A program made the translations under genes and the position numbers. DNA of 64,000 bases, from assembly GCA_021014945.1 (NCBI GenBank), contig MU266347.1, positions 124,001 to 188,000 of the forward strand, read 5' to 3'. The notes beneath the pieces are model-generated. The model was not told where the DNA came from and made no database searches. It saw only the letters and a list, made by a program, of their open reading frames with translations. This stretch comes from Leucogyrophana mollusca. Lineage: Eukaryota; Basidiomycota; Agaricomycetes; Boletales. Below, in pieces: positions 1 through 11,428 of the stretch; the first letter of the stretch is position 1, and each line of letters begins with the position of its first letter.

Positions 1-2084
1 ACGCGGAACGATACGACACGGAAAAGAGACCGGGTGGCTAGGGATCATGGCCGTGATTCAACGTTTATCTCATGAGCAATTCTAACCTCAAAAAACACTC
101 ACGACATTATTCCCGTTGTCCACTCCACATCTATCTCAATCTCTTTGCCGCGCTCGTCTAGTGGTTTCAAAAACCTAAAGGTCGCCAGCATCGATGCCAT
201 TGCTATCCACAAGGATGCAGACGCAAAGTAGCGTCCGACGCAGGCTCTTCTCCCGAACCCGAACCCATAAGTCGCAGTGTCATCGGTTAGCGTTCCATCA
301 GCAGCCAGGAATCTTTCAGGTCTGAATTCGTTGGGTTCCGGGTATTTGGCTTCGTTATGCGTCATCGCCCTATCATACAACAATCAAGTTGCGGTGGACT
401 TGACTGCGGTCGTATACATACCACACATTCGCGATAACATATGCCCCTATGTCCCCAGTCAGTCGTAGATTCAGGATCAACCTAGGTTTTAAACGAACCT
501 TTCGGTATGTAGTACCCCTCATAAATATCGTCGTGTGTCGTGGCGTGAGGTAATCCTGCGTAGTTCATGGATCACTAACTGCCCTTAGATGTTGACCAGA
601 TCTATCTTACCAACAGGGAACACAGGATTCCACCTGAGTGTCTCACGAAGGACAGCCTCGACATAAGGCAGCAAGGGCCGGTCCTCAAATGTAGGCAGCC
701 GACCGCTGCCTAATATTGTGTCAATTTCGGCCTGTGCACGCTCTTGAACATGAGGATTTTGGATCATTGCGAGGGCGAAGACTATTAAAGTCGAAGTCGT
801 CTGGAGAATTGATTTAATAGATATGCTGGATGGAAGGATCACCACTCACTGTTTCCACTCCGGCTAAAAGGTGCATTAACAGGCTCAGGGGAGACATCGC
901 TATGACATCTGAGATGCATACCTATAAACGCAGTCGCAGCAGACGCTTTGAGTGCCTTCTCGTGTTGAGTCGCATCGCCTTGGTTTTCGAGGCGGCTGAG
1001 GGATTCAGCGACCATACATTGCGCCGATGTGCCCTTTGTCTGGTGGGAAAAGCTGCTGAGAATGAGCAACTCACGAATAGAGGGAGCGTACTATTCTCTC
1101 TTGTGCATAGCGGAAAGGTACTTCTATCATCTCAGTTGCACATTTCTGTGACTGAAGGGCGACTCGCTTGATCGACGTCCCCGGAACCCAGTCAGGCAGA
1201 CGCAGAACTGAATAAAGGAGGCTTATAAATGGTGACTTTTCGCTTGCGTGTCACTCACGGAATGGGAAGGCGTTCAGGATTGCTGCTGTGTGAGGTGCAG
1301 CTGCCTTAATGAACCCATCGATTGCCTTTTCTGCCGTCTCGATGAGAGGGTCGTGCCGCGGTGCGGCTTCATAATCATAAACGGCAGACATGATCAAGGA
1401 GGCCGAAAAACTTTTCTCTCACGTTAGCTTGAGCAAGCAATAACGTGCAGAGGAGATCACGCACGTTTGTAGCAATGATAACAGATCTGCTGGTGTTTCG
1501 CGGATCTCGAGGCACAGCTGCCGTGCTTTACGGAGCTGGATGGGCCGGTATTGGTGTATAGCATCCAAACGAAAAGATTGGTGAAAGAGTCTTCGGTGCA
1601 ATCGCCAGATGGAGCCGTAGCCCAGTTGCGCACTGATGAAGGCCGAACCAAAACTACAAGGAAGTCAGGCCCCAATCACACATGGAGAGTGATCCAAATC
1701 CATACGCCTCGCTGGTAGGTATAGGTGGTCTATCAGAATAATTTGAAGAGCGTTGCTCCAGTAGGGCCTTGGCAACTTTCTCAGACTGGATAATGATTAT
1801 CTCACGATTGAGAAGACGACAGTACACGATATCACCTTCGTTTCAGGGGGTAAATTACTAATCGCGGATGATAGCGGCATGAACGTACCGTGGACGGACC
1901 CCCACTGAGTGAAAGTAAGCCAGGGCTCGCGCCTGTTGATGCTGAACAAGCTCCCTAGCAGGGGAAGGGGCTTGGGCCCAGGTGGTAAAGAAAACAGAAC
2001 CAGGCTTCTCCGTTTTCGTGCCAACCAAGCGACGAAGAGGAAAGCGACCAGCCCAGCCAGAAGAATGACTCCTGTAGTAGTCAT
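1..2084 (-). CDS. Cytochrome P450 monooxygenase, 3' end cut by window edge
   Basis: A heme-thiolate monooxygenase probably anchored in the ER membrane; substrate unknown. The start ATG at 2084 opens a hydrophobic N-terminal anchor followed by an Arg/Lys stretch and the proline hinge PPGPKPLPLLG. Introns then split the gene. The I-helix reads AFIAGVETT once introns near 846-900 are removed, the K-helix ETLR (ExxR) lies near 640, and the heme-binding loop FGFGRRACVG lies near 240. The 94-residue exon does not really stop at 99: a GTGAGT donor at 102 and a TAG acceptor at 38-40 join it to a final exon at 1-37 reading SHPVSFPCRIVPR, the usual P450 C-terminus. The gene therefore continues beyond base 1. 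It resembles fungal O-methylsterigmatocystin oxidoreductase-like P450s. Family assignment is confident; subfamily is not. Confidence 0.9.
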
Positions 2085-4082
2085 GAATCAAATAGTGATA
2101 TTTGGTAGCTTGTCATATTGCACATTCGAACCGTTTTTAAATGTCAACGCCAGGGGGCATGGCTGTGGAAGCTACACCTTATTCAGCTGTGAACACAATA
2201 ACACAATAAAAACATTTAGTTTGTCATGAACTGGGATGCGGCGTCGACCAAGCCACCTTCGTAATGACAGACCCTCTCTTCGCAGCGAGATGCCTGTCAC
2301 CGATGGGTTGTGAACGGCTGACACATTCGAGAGGGGTTAGTCTACTTTTGCTTATGACCAAAGTGACGAGATACCTTATTTGGGACACTGCGTCCTCACA
2401 GGCGTTGAGAGCACTACTAGTCCCAAGGACGACCAGAAAGGAAAAAAGAGCACAAAATCTTACGAACACCACAGACGAAAGTGATGGAACGTACTTATGT
2501 GAGAAGTGTACCGAATTGTGGCGTATTATACGTTGCGTTGAGGTGAGTTTACCTCGTTTCTGGGAAACGTGAAAGGTCCGCTGAAGCCACTTTTGATATG
2601 GCGGGGTTGGTTCCCATGATAATTCGGCTACCGTTGACGTATGCTAGATGGTTTGGAGGACAAACGAAGGTGATGCAAGATCTAAATCGCTGTGTTTTGA
2701 TAGGTGGTTGGGTGGTCAGATGCTGATTTGACGGATAGGGCGAAATTGAGTTCATCAATATCTGTGAAAACCAATGCTCTGAGGTGTCGGATGTATCGAT
2801 GGGTTCAATGATAGGCACCGCCTGAAGACGAATGTGAGCCGCTCAGTGTGCTAGTGGTCACTTAATGTCTTGTCCTTTATGCGGGATATCCTTTGAAAGA
2901 ATCGCTTGAGCTGCAAGAGGCCGCGGAGACTGTGGAAATGTCGTCCTTTGGCGTGGTGTAAATTGTTGACGAATCAGAAAGTGATTGCACACGCTTACCT
3001 CGACTCCGTCGAGTACGGCATATTACGAAGGCTGAAGAGACGAGAGCGTCGCGCGAAATGGCGCTGGTACCGACGCCATCGCATCTTCACCACATTCCAC
3101 AGAAGACACCGGCCGCCGACGATGCGGAGAAGAACGAAAGGGAGGAAGTTTAGGTATGACGAGGGGATGAAAACAAAAACCACCCACCGCTCGACCACGG
3201 ACCGTATCCCGTCACAAGCAACCGGCAAACCCAACATGCGTCGCTCGTCCCAGGACTCTCCTGTATTCATCACTGTGATTTCCACACTCGCACATACCAT
3301 TTGACGTGGTCTACCAGCGTCACTAAACACCGAGCAGATGATGAAAACGTCGACGACAACGTCCCGACAGTGATGTCATAGTAATGACCAGAGTCAATGG
3401 CACACCTTAGCATAGGATATAGGATTGCTTCAACCCCAGTGCTCAGTGGTGATCACAGATTCACTACCAGTACCTGGTGGTGGCTCAGCATTCACTAGGC
3501 TCTCGGCATTCGCCGGCGCGTACAAGATAGTCCAAGACTTCAAGTTGCCGCTTTAGGCATCGAGGCCACCGATGAGGAGCCCGACTCCTCTGGACTACCA
3601 ACGATAATGATACTGTCAAGCTCCAGTGGTTGTCATGACATGGTCACTACGCCAGGATTTTGGCCTTCCCGAAGTCTTGGACTACAACGACCAATATCAG
3701 TCTTGGTGTCATTTCGTTGCAGGTACTGTAAGTAATTGTCGAAGAGACCTTAGGAGAAGTAGTATCCAGACCAATTTGACTGAGTACAGGTCCGGTATGT
3801 GCATAATCCACATTGACCGGGCCCCAATACTCCCCGCTGGTACTTTTTTTCGAGTGTTCTCATGGACCTCGGAGTTGTTACTTGTGGGTCTGTAGAGCCT
3901 CGAATTCTGTACGAATAGGCCACGCCACCTGTAGTCGCCCTCGCAATTCCCCCACCACCTGAGACCTTCGCCTATCCATTCTCGGCCTCCGTGAACTCTT
4001 CTCGTTTGTGCAGCCTCCCTTGAATCGTGTTCAGTTAAAACTAACCTCCACGAAATATTTTCAGTATCACGCCCAGTCTCGG
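2085..4082. other. Intergenic, no supported gene
   Basis: About 2 kb with only short overlapping frames on both strands and no recognisable domain. One minus-strand frame at 2224-2472 reads like a signal peptide, but it begins with GTG and has no ATG. The stretch may hold a degenerate gene; nothing can be supported. Confidence 0.5.
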
Positions 4083-4636
4083 ATGCCCTCACTCACGGTC
4101 GTCATATTGACGGTACTCGCCATGAGCGTTGGCCTCGTCAGTGAAAAATGCCTCAGCTACCAAAGTGTGCCGAAGTTCGGACGGTGGGGCCCGGAAGCAT
4201 TCTCCGACAGGGGGTGCGGGGGGTTCCATAGAACGTTCCCGGAAGTACAAAAACAATGTAAGCCGACTTGGCGGAAGAAAAACGCTCGCTGCAACCTCGA
4301 TCATCTCGGCTACGAACCGGTGGGCTCGCTTGTTTCTTCTTCAACCAAGCCTCACAAACGACCGGGCCTCATACCCACCTCGCACGATTATTATCGACGC
4401 GGCATAACACTCTATGAGGAGAAGGATTGCCAAGGCAAGCATCCTGGTACTCGTAGCCCATCTCTGACGGTCGTCCTGTGCATGCTCAATGGAACTGTGC
4501 CGGCATATCACCTCAAGGAATGGACGTAAGTATGATGTCAAGCAAGGAACCGATCTAATTTGCTCTATATTTGCAACATTCAGGCTCATTCAGGGTGATC
4601 CACGGGTGCCGAGGTGGTTATCACGTTCGGCATTAG
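4083..4636 (+). CDS. Candidate small secreted cysteine-containing protein
   Basis: An ATG at 4083 begins a typical signal peptide (MPSLTVVILTVLAMSVGLVS) followed by a polar region with about seven cysteines. A frame-internal GTAAGT donor at 4526 removes the apparent stop. Joining to the acceptor at 4593 gives exons 4083-4525 and 4594-4636, a frame of 161 residues ending HGCRGGYHVRH. The alternative acceptor at 4583 also stays open and ends at 4662. The part GITLYEEKDCQGK loosely recalls short secreted fungal proteins with beta-strand/cysteine repeats, but no family is recognised. The upstream in-frame ATG at 4008 would put 25 residues before the signal peptide and is not preferred. A secreted effector-like role is inference only. 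Confidence 0.45.
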
Positions 4637-5244
4637 TTCAGCGCGAGCTTGAACAGGCTTGAACCTGCACGCGTGTGAGGTATGCCTGCCAGGCAGCCTG
4701 CTACTACGTCAATGTCATTTGCCACACCATCGATCGTCTGGATTCAGACGACCGAAGGCATCAGTCTGCCACTTGCGTAATCATTAAAGGATAGTGGTCT
4801 GTGGTAATGCACCTGGAGCACACGCCTGGGAAGACCCTCTGGCGATACTGGATCTCTATATTTGCTCGGGGAACCCCGGGGAACGATTGAATAGATGGGA
4901 GCCGAAGGTGAGCATGCGGACCTCCCCCCTCGTACTGACTTTCGCGCATCGTTCGTCATGGTGTTTGTAAAGCTAAATCCATCTGACATCTCTACAGCTG
5001 TTCCGATAGGAAAACATTAAGACTTCTTGGGAACCACTTCCTTCTTGGCCAGAGTCGTTCTGCCTATGAACGGATGTTGCTGCGGACAGAGGTTCCGGTA
5101 GCTTCAAGGCCTACATGCGACGAACCCATCGGAGTAAGATGAGCCACGCACTAAACACGTTGTGGCTATAAAGGTCGGGTATTGATGCATCCGATACAAC
5201 TTACTGGAATCACTTACTTTCGTACTATCCTACAAGAGGTCCGA

Positions 5245-6252
5245 ATGGTGGGTTATAGGACTTTGTATGTGACGGCTGACATTGTGATTCATTATTTCTC
5301 TAGCTCTTGCGCCGTATCAGAAGCCTGACGGCCGTCAAATCATCGAGGTCAGAAACTGACCTTGTGACAGTCCCAAACATCGTCATCTTTGGAGAGACGG
5401 GGGTGGGCAAGAGCTCTCTTGTTAACTTGGTAAGCGTACAGCAACCTTACGGGGTGATTGAGCGCCATCTCATGCACAGAAACGAAGATCGCAGCGAGAA
5501 AAGTCGCCAGGACGTCATCTAGTGCAACGGGATGCACCTTGGATGCAAAGAAACACATCGTCGAGATCAACAAGCACAGATTCTGTCTATATGACACCGT
5601 AGGGCTGAATGAGCCGTCTTTGGGGGAGAATGGGTACCTTCTCGCCATCGAGAAGGCATACAGACTCATCACGGACCTCGAGAGCACGGGTGGTATCCGT
5701 TTGTTACTCTTCTGCATGCGTGGAGGACGGATCACTGCCGCAGCACAACACAACTATCGTCTTTTCTTCGAGATCCTTTGCGATCGGAAGGTTCCCATCG
5801 CTCTCGTCATTACAAACCTCGAGAATGAACCGTCGGTAGAAGGATGGTGGGAGAAGAACGAGAAGCAGTTTGAGAAGTTTGGGATGCAGAATGTGGGGCA
5901 TGCGTGTGTCGTCGCCGATCCTGGCTTGGATCACGTTTACCAGACGAAATATGATGAGTCGAGGACGAGGATACACAACTTGCTTCTATCGCAGGCTACT
6001 GGCCCTTCGTGGAAGGCGGAAAGGGGAACCTGGCTGGTCCGAGTTGCAGCAATGCTCCGCTATTGGGTTTTCCAGCGCTCGCCTGATTCCATGCCGGGTT
6101 ACGAGGCATTGTCGCAGAAGCTGGTAAGGCGATGCGGATTTGCATGGGACGAAGCAGACTATATTGCGCAAAAGATTATAGGGACGAAAGAGAGTAGTTA
6201 CACGTCTCTGGTCAGGGCCGCATCCCCTACTGGGAGTACAGGTAGTTTCTGA
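5245..6252 (+). CDS. AIG1-like P-loop GTPase (paralogue A)
   Basis: A single G-domain protein. The first certain exon carries the G1 loop GETGVGKSS after the beta strand NIVIF, then a phase-0 intron (5430-5487) that joins SSLVNL to IAARKVARTSSSATGCT. G3 is DTVG (near 5596) followed by LNEPSLGENG. The G4 region is a degenerate TNLENE. A WWEKNEKQF segment and a helical C-terminal tail follow, with the stop at 6250-6252. The motifs match the AIG1/Toc-like G-domain proteins common in mushroom genomes; cellular role is unknown. The 5' end is uncertain. The frame runs open back to a TAG acceptor near 5303, so a short first exon is likely, perhaps starting at the ATG at 5245, but its phase could not be reconciled. 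A TATA-like TATAAAG sits near 5167. The gene is paralogous to the minus-strand GTPase at 8.1-9.4 kb. Confidence 0.8.
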
Positions 6253-6856
6253 CGCGTCTTCATTACTGGATCTGCCGCACTAGCAGCAGTATATATTACA
6301 TATCGTAGGCCGAGTTCTGTGTGCGGGAAACCTAATAATAACATATCGTTTACTTACTGACTGCTGGAGAGATATTATAAAGCTCACAGTTTCGAGCATG
6401 CGGTGTCCAAAGAGATAGTTGTCGTCCATCGCTAAGGAGAGCCAGCCGGTGCAGATACTTTCTTTACAATATGAAATTTCATCGACTGGTCGTATTCGAT
6501 CCCAACACCACACCCAAAAAGAGAAATCGTGATGTCTGACAAACGGCCCCAAGTTCAGTTTGACCTGGCCCACTGGTGCCGGTCAAGATAGGAACGCACC
6601 TTTGGAGTTCTGGCCTTCACCAAAGAAGTCCACGATCTTGATTGTGCTGTCACGTTTCGTTCTCCTGATACTCTTGTAACCAAATAGCCACCGACGAGCG
6701 TATATCTTTACATTGAACGTCGATGAATCAGAAACCTCGCTGGCGCGTTTTCAGCTTCTGCCAGGGTGAGATATTACTAGTTGGGACAGAAAACCTACAA
6801 GTTTAGGGGTTGGTCCCACTCGGCGACGCCGTTTAAACTACGATCTAGACGATGCG

Positions 6857-7240
6857 TTAGTGAAGCATTTGAACTAACATCAGCGCCGCATTCCGTAACG
6901 CACTCGAAGCAGGCTTTGGAGATCCGTTTACGGATCCCGACGTTCTTTCTGAGGATCTGCTCGGTTTTGGGAGTTTAAAGTACGGAGTTTCGCACGTTTT
7001 GTCTGCGATCTTCAGTTGTGCGTAGAATTTTCCTCGACGTAACCCGTATTTCTCAGGGAGGTCGCGCGCTTTGATATCTTGGGTCGCGTCAGTTGGTTTA
7101 GGTGAAAAACACAACGTATACTTGCTCGAGATTTCCACCAAGAATGGCGCTGGGGCGGATTGGATCGGTCCAGTCGCTGGGGCTGCGGCCTGCGTGGCGG
7201 GGAGCGGTGGGGAGAGACCCTCAGCCGAGGAGGTCGTCAT
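6857..7240 (-). CDS. Hypothetical protein
   Basis: A 127-codon frame starting at ATG 7240 in good context (ATCATGACG). It reads MTTSSAEGLSPPLPATQAA and continues through an Ala/Pro-rich stretch into a compact region (FLVEISSKYTLCFSPKP and DLPEKYGLRRGKFYAQLKI). No family is recognised. A TATATAAT box lies 95 bp upstream, which supports real transcription from the minus strand. An in-frame upstream Met at 7294 would add 18 residues but would leave very little room after the TATA box. The 3' end may be spliced; the last 20-30 residues look less protein-like. Confidence 0.45.
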   Translation of the reverse strand: MTTSSAEGLSPPLPATQAAAPATGPIQSAPAPFLVEISSKYTLCFSPKPTDATQDIKARDLPEKYGLRRGKFYAQLKIADKTCETPYFKLPKPSRSSERTSGSVNGSPKPASSALRNAALMLVQMLH

Positions 7241-7334
7241 GATGGTTGTTTTGAAGGAGAACCGGAGCCGTAAAGGGGACACGGGTACGAACACTCAAAA
7301 CTGAAACCACCCTGGGCAAAGCTGATAGCAATGT

Positions 7335-7342
7335 ATTATATA
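7335..7342 (-). promoter_or_regulatory. TATA box
   Basis: TATATAAT on the minus strand, 95 bp upstream of the ATG at 7240, placed as expected for a core promoter of the short hypothetical gene. Confidence 0.4.
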
Positions 7343-7344
7343 CC

Positions 7345-7910
7345 TCACTCGCGCGTGTCGCCCTCGCCTCGCTGAAATTGCATCTCACGGCCTGCCACAG
7401 AGGGGATCCCGGAAATAGCAGTCGGAGGGTGTTCTGGGCTGTATGGCCCTGAGTTACCTACGGTACGCCAAAGATCTGCCGGGTTTGTTAGTAATGAGAG
7501 TCGATGATTGCGTTCGCTGTCCACATGCTTGTGTGCCGAAGCTTGATTTGAATGATAGCATGCGTTTGGGACCCGGAAGTGCCTACCGCTGGGCCGGTGA
7601 CAGCACCCAGATTCCTGATAGAGCTTCCTTGGGCACTGAAGCGGGACTAGCCTAGCTTGATTCAGGAGTGCGTGCGGAAGCCTCGCTGAGGACTTGAGGC
7701 CTTCGGTGTACGTTCCGTCCGTTACCCAAACAGGGTGAAATTCTGGAGCCTGATGAATGTAAAACGACGGGTACGACGACTGACAGTGTGAGATACAGAC
7801 CCAACGCAGGAGAAGAAATAATGGTGAAATTCCAAAGGAAAGAGCGGCAACTTCCGAGCGTTGTTTGGATGAGAGGCCGTTGCCAAACAAAGTCGACAAT
7901 CACCAGACAT
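7345..7910 (-). other. Open minus-strand frames, gene doubtful
   Basis: Overlapping frames of up to 184 codons exist here, but none shows a domain, a signal peptide or convincing splice joins. They probably reflect chance openness near the 3' ends of the neighbouring genes, though a small spliced gene cannot be excluded. Confidence 0.3.
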
Positions 7911-8096
7911 CTATTCAGCTGGTCGCACTATTAGTATTACGCAGGACAGCTTTGTATTTGTATTTCATGTAAGTACACCGAGAAATCACAGAACCTAAAA
8001 GTATATACACAAGAAAACTGTAGGTACATCATGCCGAAAAACTCACTCGCGGTGGGTATATAGGAGACAAACCACCACACTTATGGTCGGAGTTGT

Positions 8097-8115
8097 CTCG
8101 ACCTCGACCTCGACC
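8097..8115. repeat. Short CGACCT tandem repeat
   Basis: About three near-perfect CGACCT units immediately beyond the stop codon of the tandem GTPase gene. It is a minor microsatellite with no assigned role. Confidence 0.5.
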
Positions 8116-9413
8116 TATCCAGAAACCCATACATTCGACCTTGTTAAAAGGTCGTCGTGCGATCTAAGTCGGCCCCAAAATTTTGTAACGTTCTTTCCTC
8201 CCAGTCGAAAGCACCACGGAGACGCGCCGTGGGTGTCATCAGTATCGAGACAAAGTCGCTTCAATACCTCCTGCAGCTTTCTCCTGGCTCGATCGGTTTT
8301 GTCGCTGTCATCGTCTTCGTTTGGGAGGTGAGCAATGTAAGCGTTTCGATGAGCCCTGCCATCCCCTGATAGCTGCTCTTGCGCCCACCACTGCTGCGCA
8401 GCCTCTCGAGAACCCACGCCATTGACGACAACAATGAGGGGGGTCAAATGTCCACCGAATGAGTTCCGGAAATGTTCAAAATGCCACTGAGCGCTCGAGC
8501 GACGGAATGCTGCGTCCACGCAGAAGATGAGGAGATCTGCTCCTCTGCTTGTGACTTTCTTCGTAAAATGCGTTCCTGAGTCCGGGTCACGGATGCGATA
8601 GACGTAGAACGGATCGTCCCCAGCTTTCGCCAGCCATCCTTCCATCAGATCCTCTCCACGCGTTCCTTCGAGGTCATCAAGCTTCTGTGCTGTGATGTCG
8701 TATAGGACAACGTTAGGGATGGCCGACGGGTTCTGGCCCTGCCGTTTCACTGTGGAGCGAACGTCGAGAAGAGCCGCCTTCAACCAGGTCCCTACGTTTA
8801 TGTCACCCCACCGTTCAGCGGAACAATTGTCGAGGATAAGTTGGCGGAGGGCTTTCCGCGAATTTACGCAGCGGTCCCTGAGCCGCTCAGACGGGGCGAT
8901 ATCTGGGTCGAGCGTAGTCACGCATGCGTGGCCGTCGAACCGCATCTTCAGCCTCGTGAACTCGGCCTCGTTTTTCGTCCACCAATCTTCCATCTCCCCC
9001 TCCTGGTTCTCCAAGCCCGTGACGACAATAACGATGGGGGCTTTCTTTCTACAGATCGCAGAATAGAAGATGCTGTAGTTCTTCAATAGTGCTTTCCGAA
9101 CCCTCGTTCCGCGAACGCAGTAGACGAGGAGGTCGATTCCATTCGACGTCCCTAACTCCCGAAGGAGCCGCTTCAAGTTCTCCTCGGCTTTGGGGGCTGG
9201 GACTGTCCCGTATGTCCCCTCATCCAGCCCCGCGGTGTCCCAGATACCGACCGAAACCCCGTCTATCTCCACTTCTTGGCGCGACCAGCGGAAGGTGCAC
9301 CCGACTGCGCTGCTCGATGTCCTGGCAACTTTGTAACCTGCGATTGCATTAATGAGGGAGCTCTTCCCCACACCGCTCTCCCCGAAAATAACCACGTTTC
9401 GTGATTCCTGCAT
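8115..9413 (-). CDS. Tandem GTPase: AIG1-like G domain plus degenerate second G-like domain
   Basis: An intron-free coding block of 432 residues from the ATG at 9413 (MQESRNVVIFGESG). The frame is also open a little further upstream to a GTG, so a short 5' exon is possible. Residues about 5-200 form a complete G domain: GESGVGKSS (G1), AGYKVARTSSSAVGCTF (switch I region), DTAGLDEG (G3), and IVIVVTGLENQ with DWWTKNEAEF. Residues about 245-400 repeat the fold: NVVLYD where the P-loop strand should be, then ADLLIFCVDAAF, TPLIVVVNGVGS and AAQQWWAQEQL, but with no GxxxxGKS and no DxxG. This looks like a pseudo-GTPase module. It is a paralogue of the GTPase at 5.3-6.3 kb, tail to tail with it. Confidence 0.85.
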   Translation of the reverse strand: MQESRNVVIFGESGVGKSSLINAIAGYKVARTSSSAVGCTFRWSRQEVEIDGVSVGIWDTAGLDEGTYGTVPAPKAEENLKRLLRELGTSNGIDLLVYCVRGTRVRKALLKNYSIFYSAICRKKAPIVIVVTGLENQEGEMEDWWTKNEAEFTRLKMRFDGHACVTTLDPDIAPSERLRDRCVNSRKALRQLILDNCSAERWGDINVGTWLKAALLDVRSTVKRQGQNPSAIPNVVLYDITAQKLDDLEGTRGEDLMEGWLAKAGDDPFYVYRIRDPDSGTHFTKKVTSRGADLLIFCVDAAFRRSSAQWHFEHFRNSFGGHLTPLIVVVNGVGSREAAQQWWAQEQLSGDGRAHRNAYIAHLPNEDDDSDKTDRARRKLQEVLKRLCLDTDDTHGASPWCFRLGGKNVTKFWGRLRSHDDLLTRSNVWVSG

Positions 9414-11428
9414 TCTCGAGGCTGAGAATTCGTCATACACTTGTTGAAAATCAAATAACTCACTCTAGAGGTTCCTGGTGCCCTCGTTGGTGATTCGCTT
9501 CTCTGGTTCGTGACTAACCCAGACTCTCGTCTCTGGAGATAATATGATTGTCAGCCATCTAAACGGCTGATTTGGGCCTACCTTCGGCATATTGAACGTG
9601 AATGCGCGGGATTCAATTAACAATTACTGTTGTCATCTCCACCATCTTCCAGTCTTTTTAACTTGTCGCAACTTACAAAAGATACTCAGAAGGCGTTGCA
9701 TCCATTACAGCACCAACGCGTGTAGAGAACAATCCAAAATGAATGATTCGTCGCTGGCACCACAACCACAAGGGTGCCTGCAAAATGCGTGTATTTCACA
9801 AAGGGTTTGGTTCCTCCTCGCACCTTCCGGTACTGTGGCCCCACCGTGCTGAAAGCAAGGTCGTCAGAACACGGCCAAGGATGGCGCTACATACATGAGT
9901 GTCGACGAAATGAATGCCTCAAGGTATCATTGTCCACCAATTGTGCAGGCTTGCGACAAGTGTCCCCGATGGCAGTCGGAGGGTTTGTTGCTGCATTGCT
10001 TGAACAGCCGAATGATCTTGCAGGGATGGCTCGTCATCGGCGGCGTCTTCTCATTTGCCTGCATCGCCCCAAACGTCCCGCAGCCAAAGAACCTCGAGGA
10101 CAGGAAATTACCGCTGGTGGAGTCTGCATGCTGCAAGACTTGTATACAGTGTGGCAAACACGATGCCGTGCTTGAAAAAGACTCGTCCGAGACAAATCGA
10201 ATAAGTTAGACCGCATCATTGGTGTTAGACGACTCGAAGTGGCAGATTAAATGTCGATGATAGGCAATATGGATGAGGATATACGATCATCTTGCTGCGG
10301 TAAGCATCTCAGCTGAAGATAGCTTGAAGGCATGAGATTCTTCATCAGGGAAAACCTAACGCCTTGCGAGTCTGCCACCGTGAGAACGTGAACAAGGACC
10401 AGTTGCCCTGTAGAAGGGGTTAAACCGGCAAACGAGCCCTTCTTCAAGCTCCTAATGATACTGTGAAAGCATAAGGAAATCGCAATGAACGTACAAACGA
10501 ACAGGGCCGACTGGTTGATTTCAGTCGCTGTTGGCGGCAGCCGTGCCATGCACTGGTGGCTGTGTCCTCCCGACCTTGATCTTTGTTGTTGGTAAAACAA
10601 CTCGTGATCCTTCTCCAATTGAACCTACGCAGGCACGGTGAAATTATACGTTTGTGGGCTCGCCGTCAGTCACGACAAATTCTGTAGCCTCGAAGCGAGC
10701 CTGGCGATTCGGATACTTCTCCTTGGAAGACAAGATCAGGTCTCAGTTACTCGATCGTTGTTCTTTAGTCGCCACTGGGATGGGAACTGCCTGTTTTTTC
10801 AGTGATTGTTGCGGTTCTTGTGGGCTATTTTCAGCCCGATCAGTGACGAGTTGCGACCTCTGGGCTAACAACACTAATGGGACCTGACCGGAAACTTTAG
10901 GAAAGGTAGGTTTCAAGTGCACTGGAGACTCGAGCGCAGTTTCACTGATGGGGCCTTTGCTGATTTCGCAGAACTCACTCCGCGACTGTTATCACAGATT
11001 TTCTTTGCATCGCCTCTTGCGTAGTTGTTGAGGAAGCTACTTTGGTTGGTGCTCACAAACTATGAATGGCACATCCCCATAGGCCCTGTCACTGCTCTTT
11101 TGGGCATGTCACTCCTCTGTTTCATAGGGTACCCACTCCTATGCGCAGTCACTTCGTGCCGGCACCCCGACCTCATACGGTCTCACGCTTTTCTTAGCCA
11201 CATCCCCTTCCACACGAATGTGACCTTGATTAGCCGCATCAGCGAATGGCCATCGCCCTCTAGGCCGTATCGTGGCAAGGCGCCCCCGTGAATTACCCAG
11301 ACCGGGAACACGCTAAGAATAACAAATTCCACACGCTCAGCGCAGCCTCACTGACATGCTTGACGCCCACCACCGTTTTCTGCCTCTCTCAACTTGACGA
11401 CTTAGTGACTGCCCTCTTTCGCAGGTCA
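9414..11428. other. Intergenic region upstream of the chitin synthase
   Basis: Two kilobases lying between the divergent starts of the tandem GTPase and the chitin synthase, so it should hold both promoters. A plus-strand frame at 9895-10209 (ATG, 104 codons, nine Cys, one hydrophobic stretch GWLVIGGVFSFACIA) is the only frame with any character, and it matches nothing known to me. The last 400 bp are C/T-rich, as is common in fungal promoters. Confidence 0.4.

Noticed and set aside
2224..2472. Minus-strand small secreted protein
   Set aside because: It begins with GTG, with no ATG, and no upstream exon with a matching donor was found.
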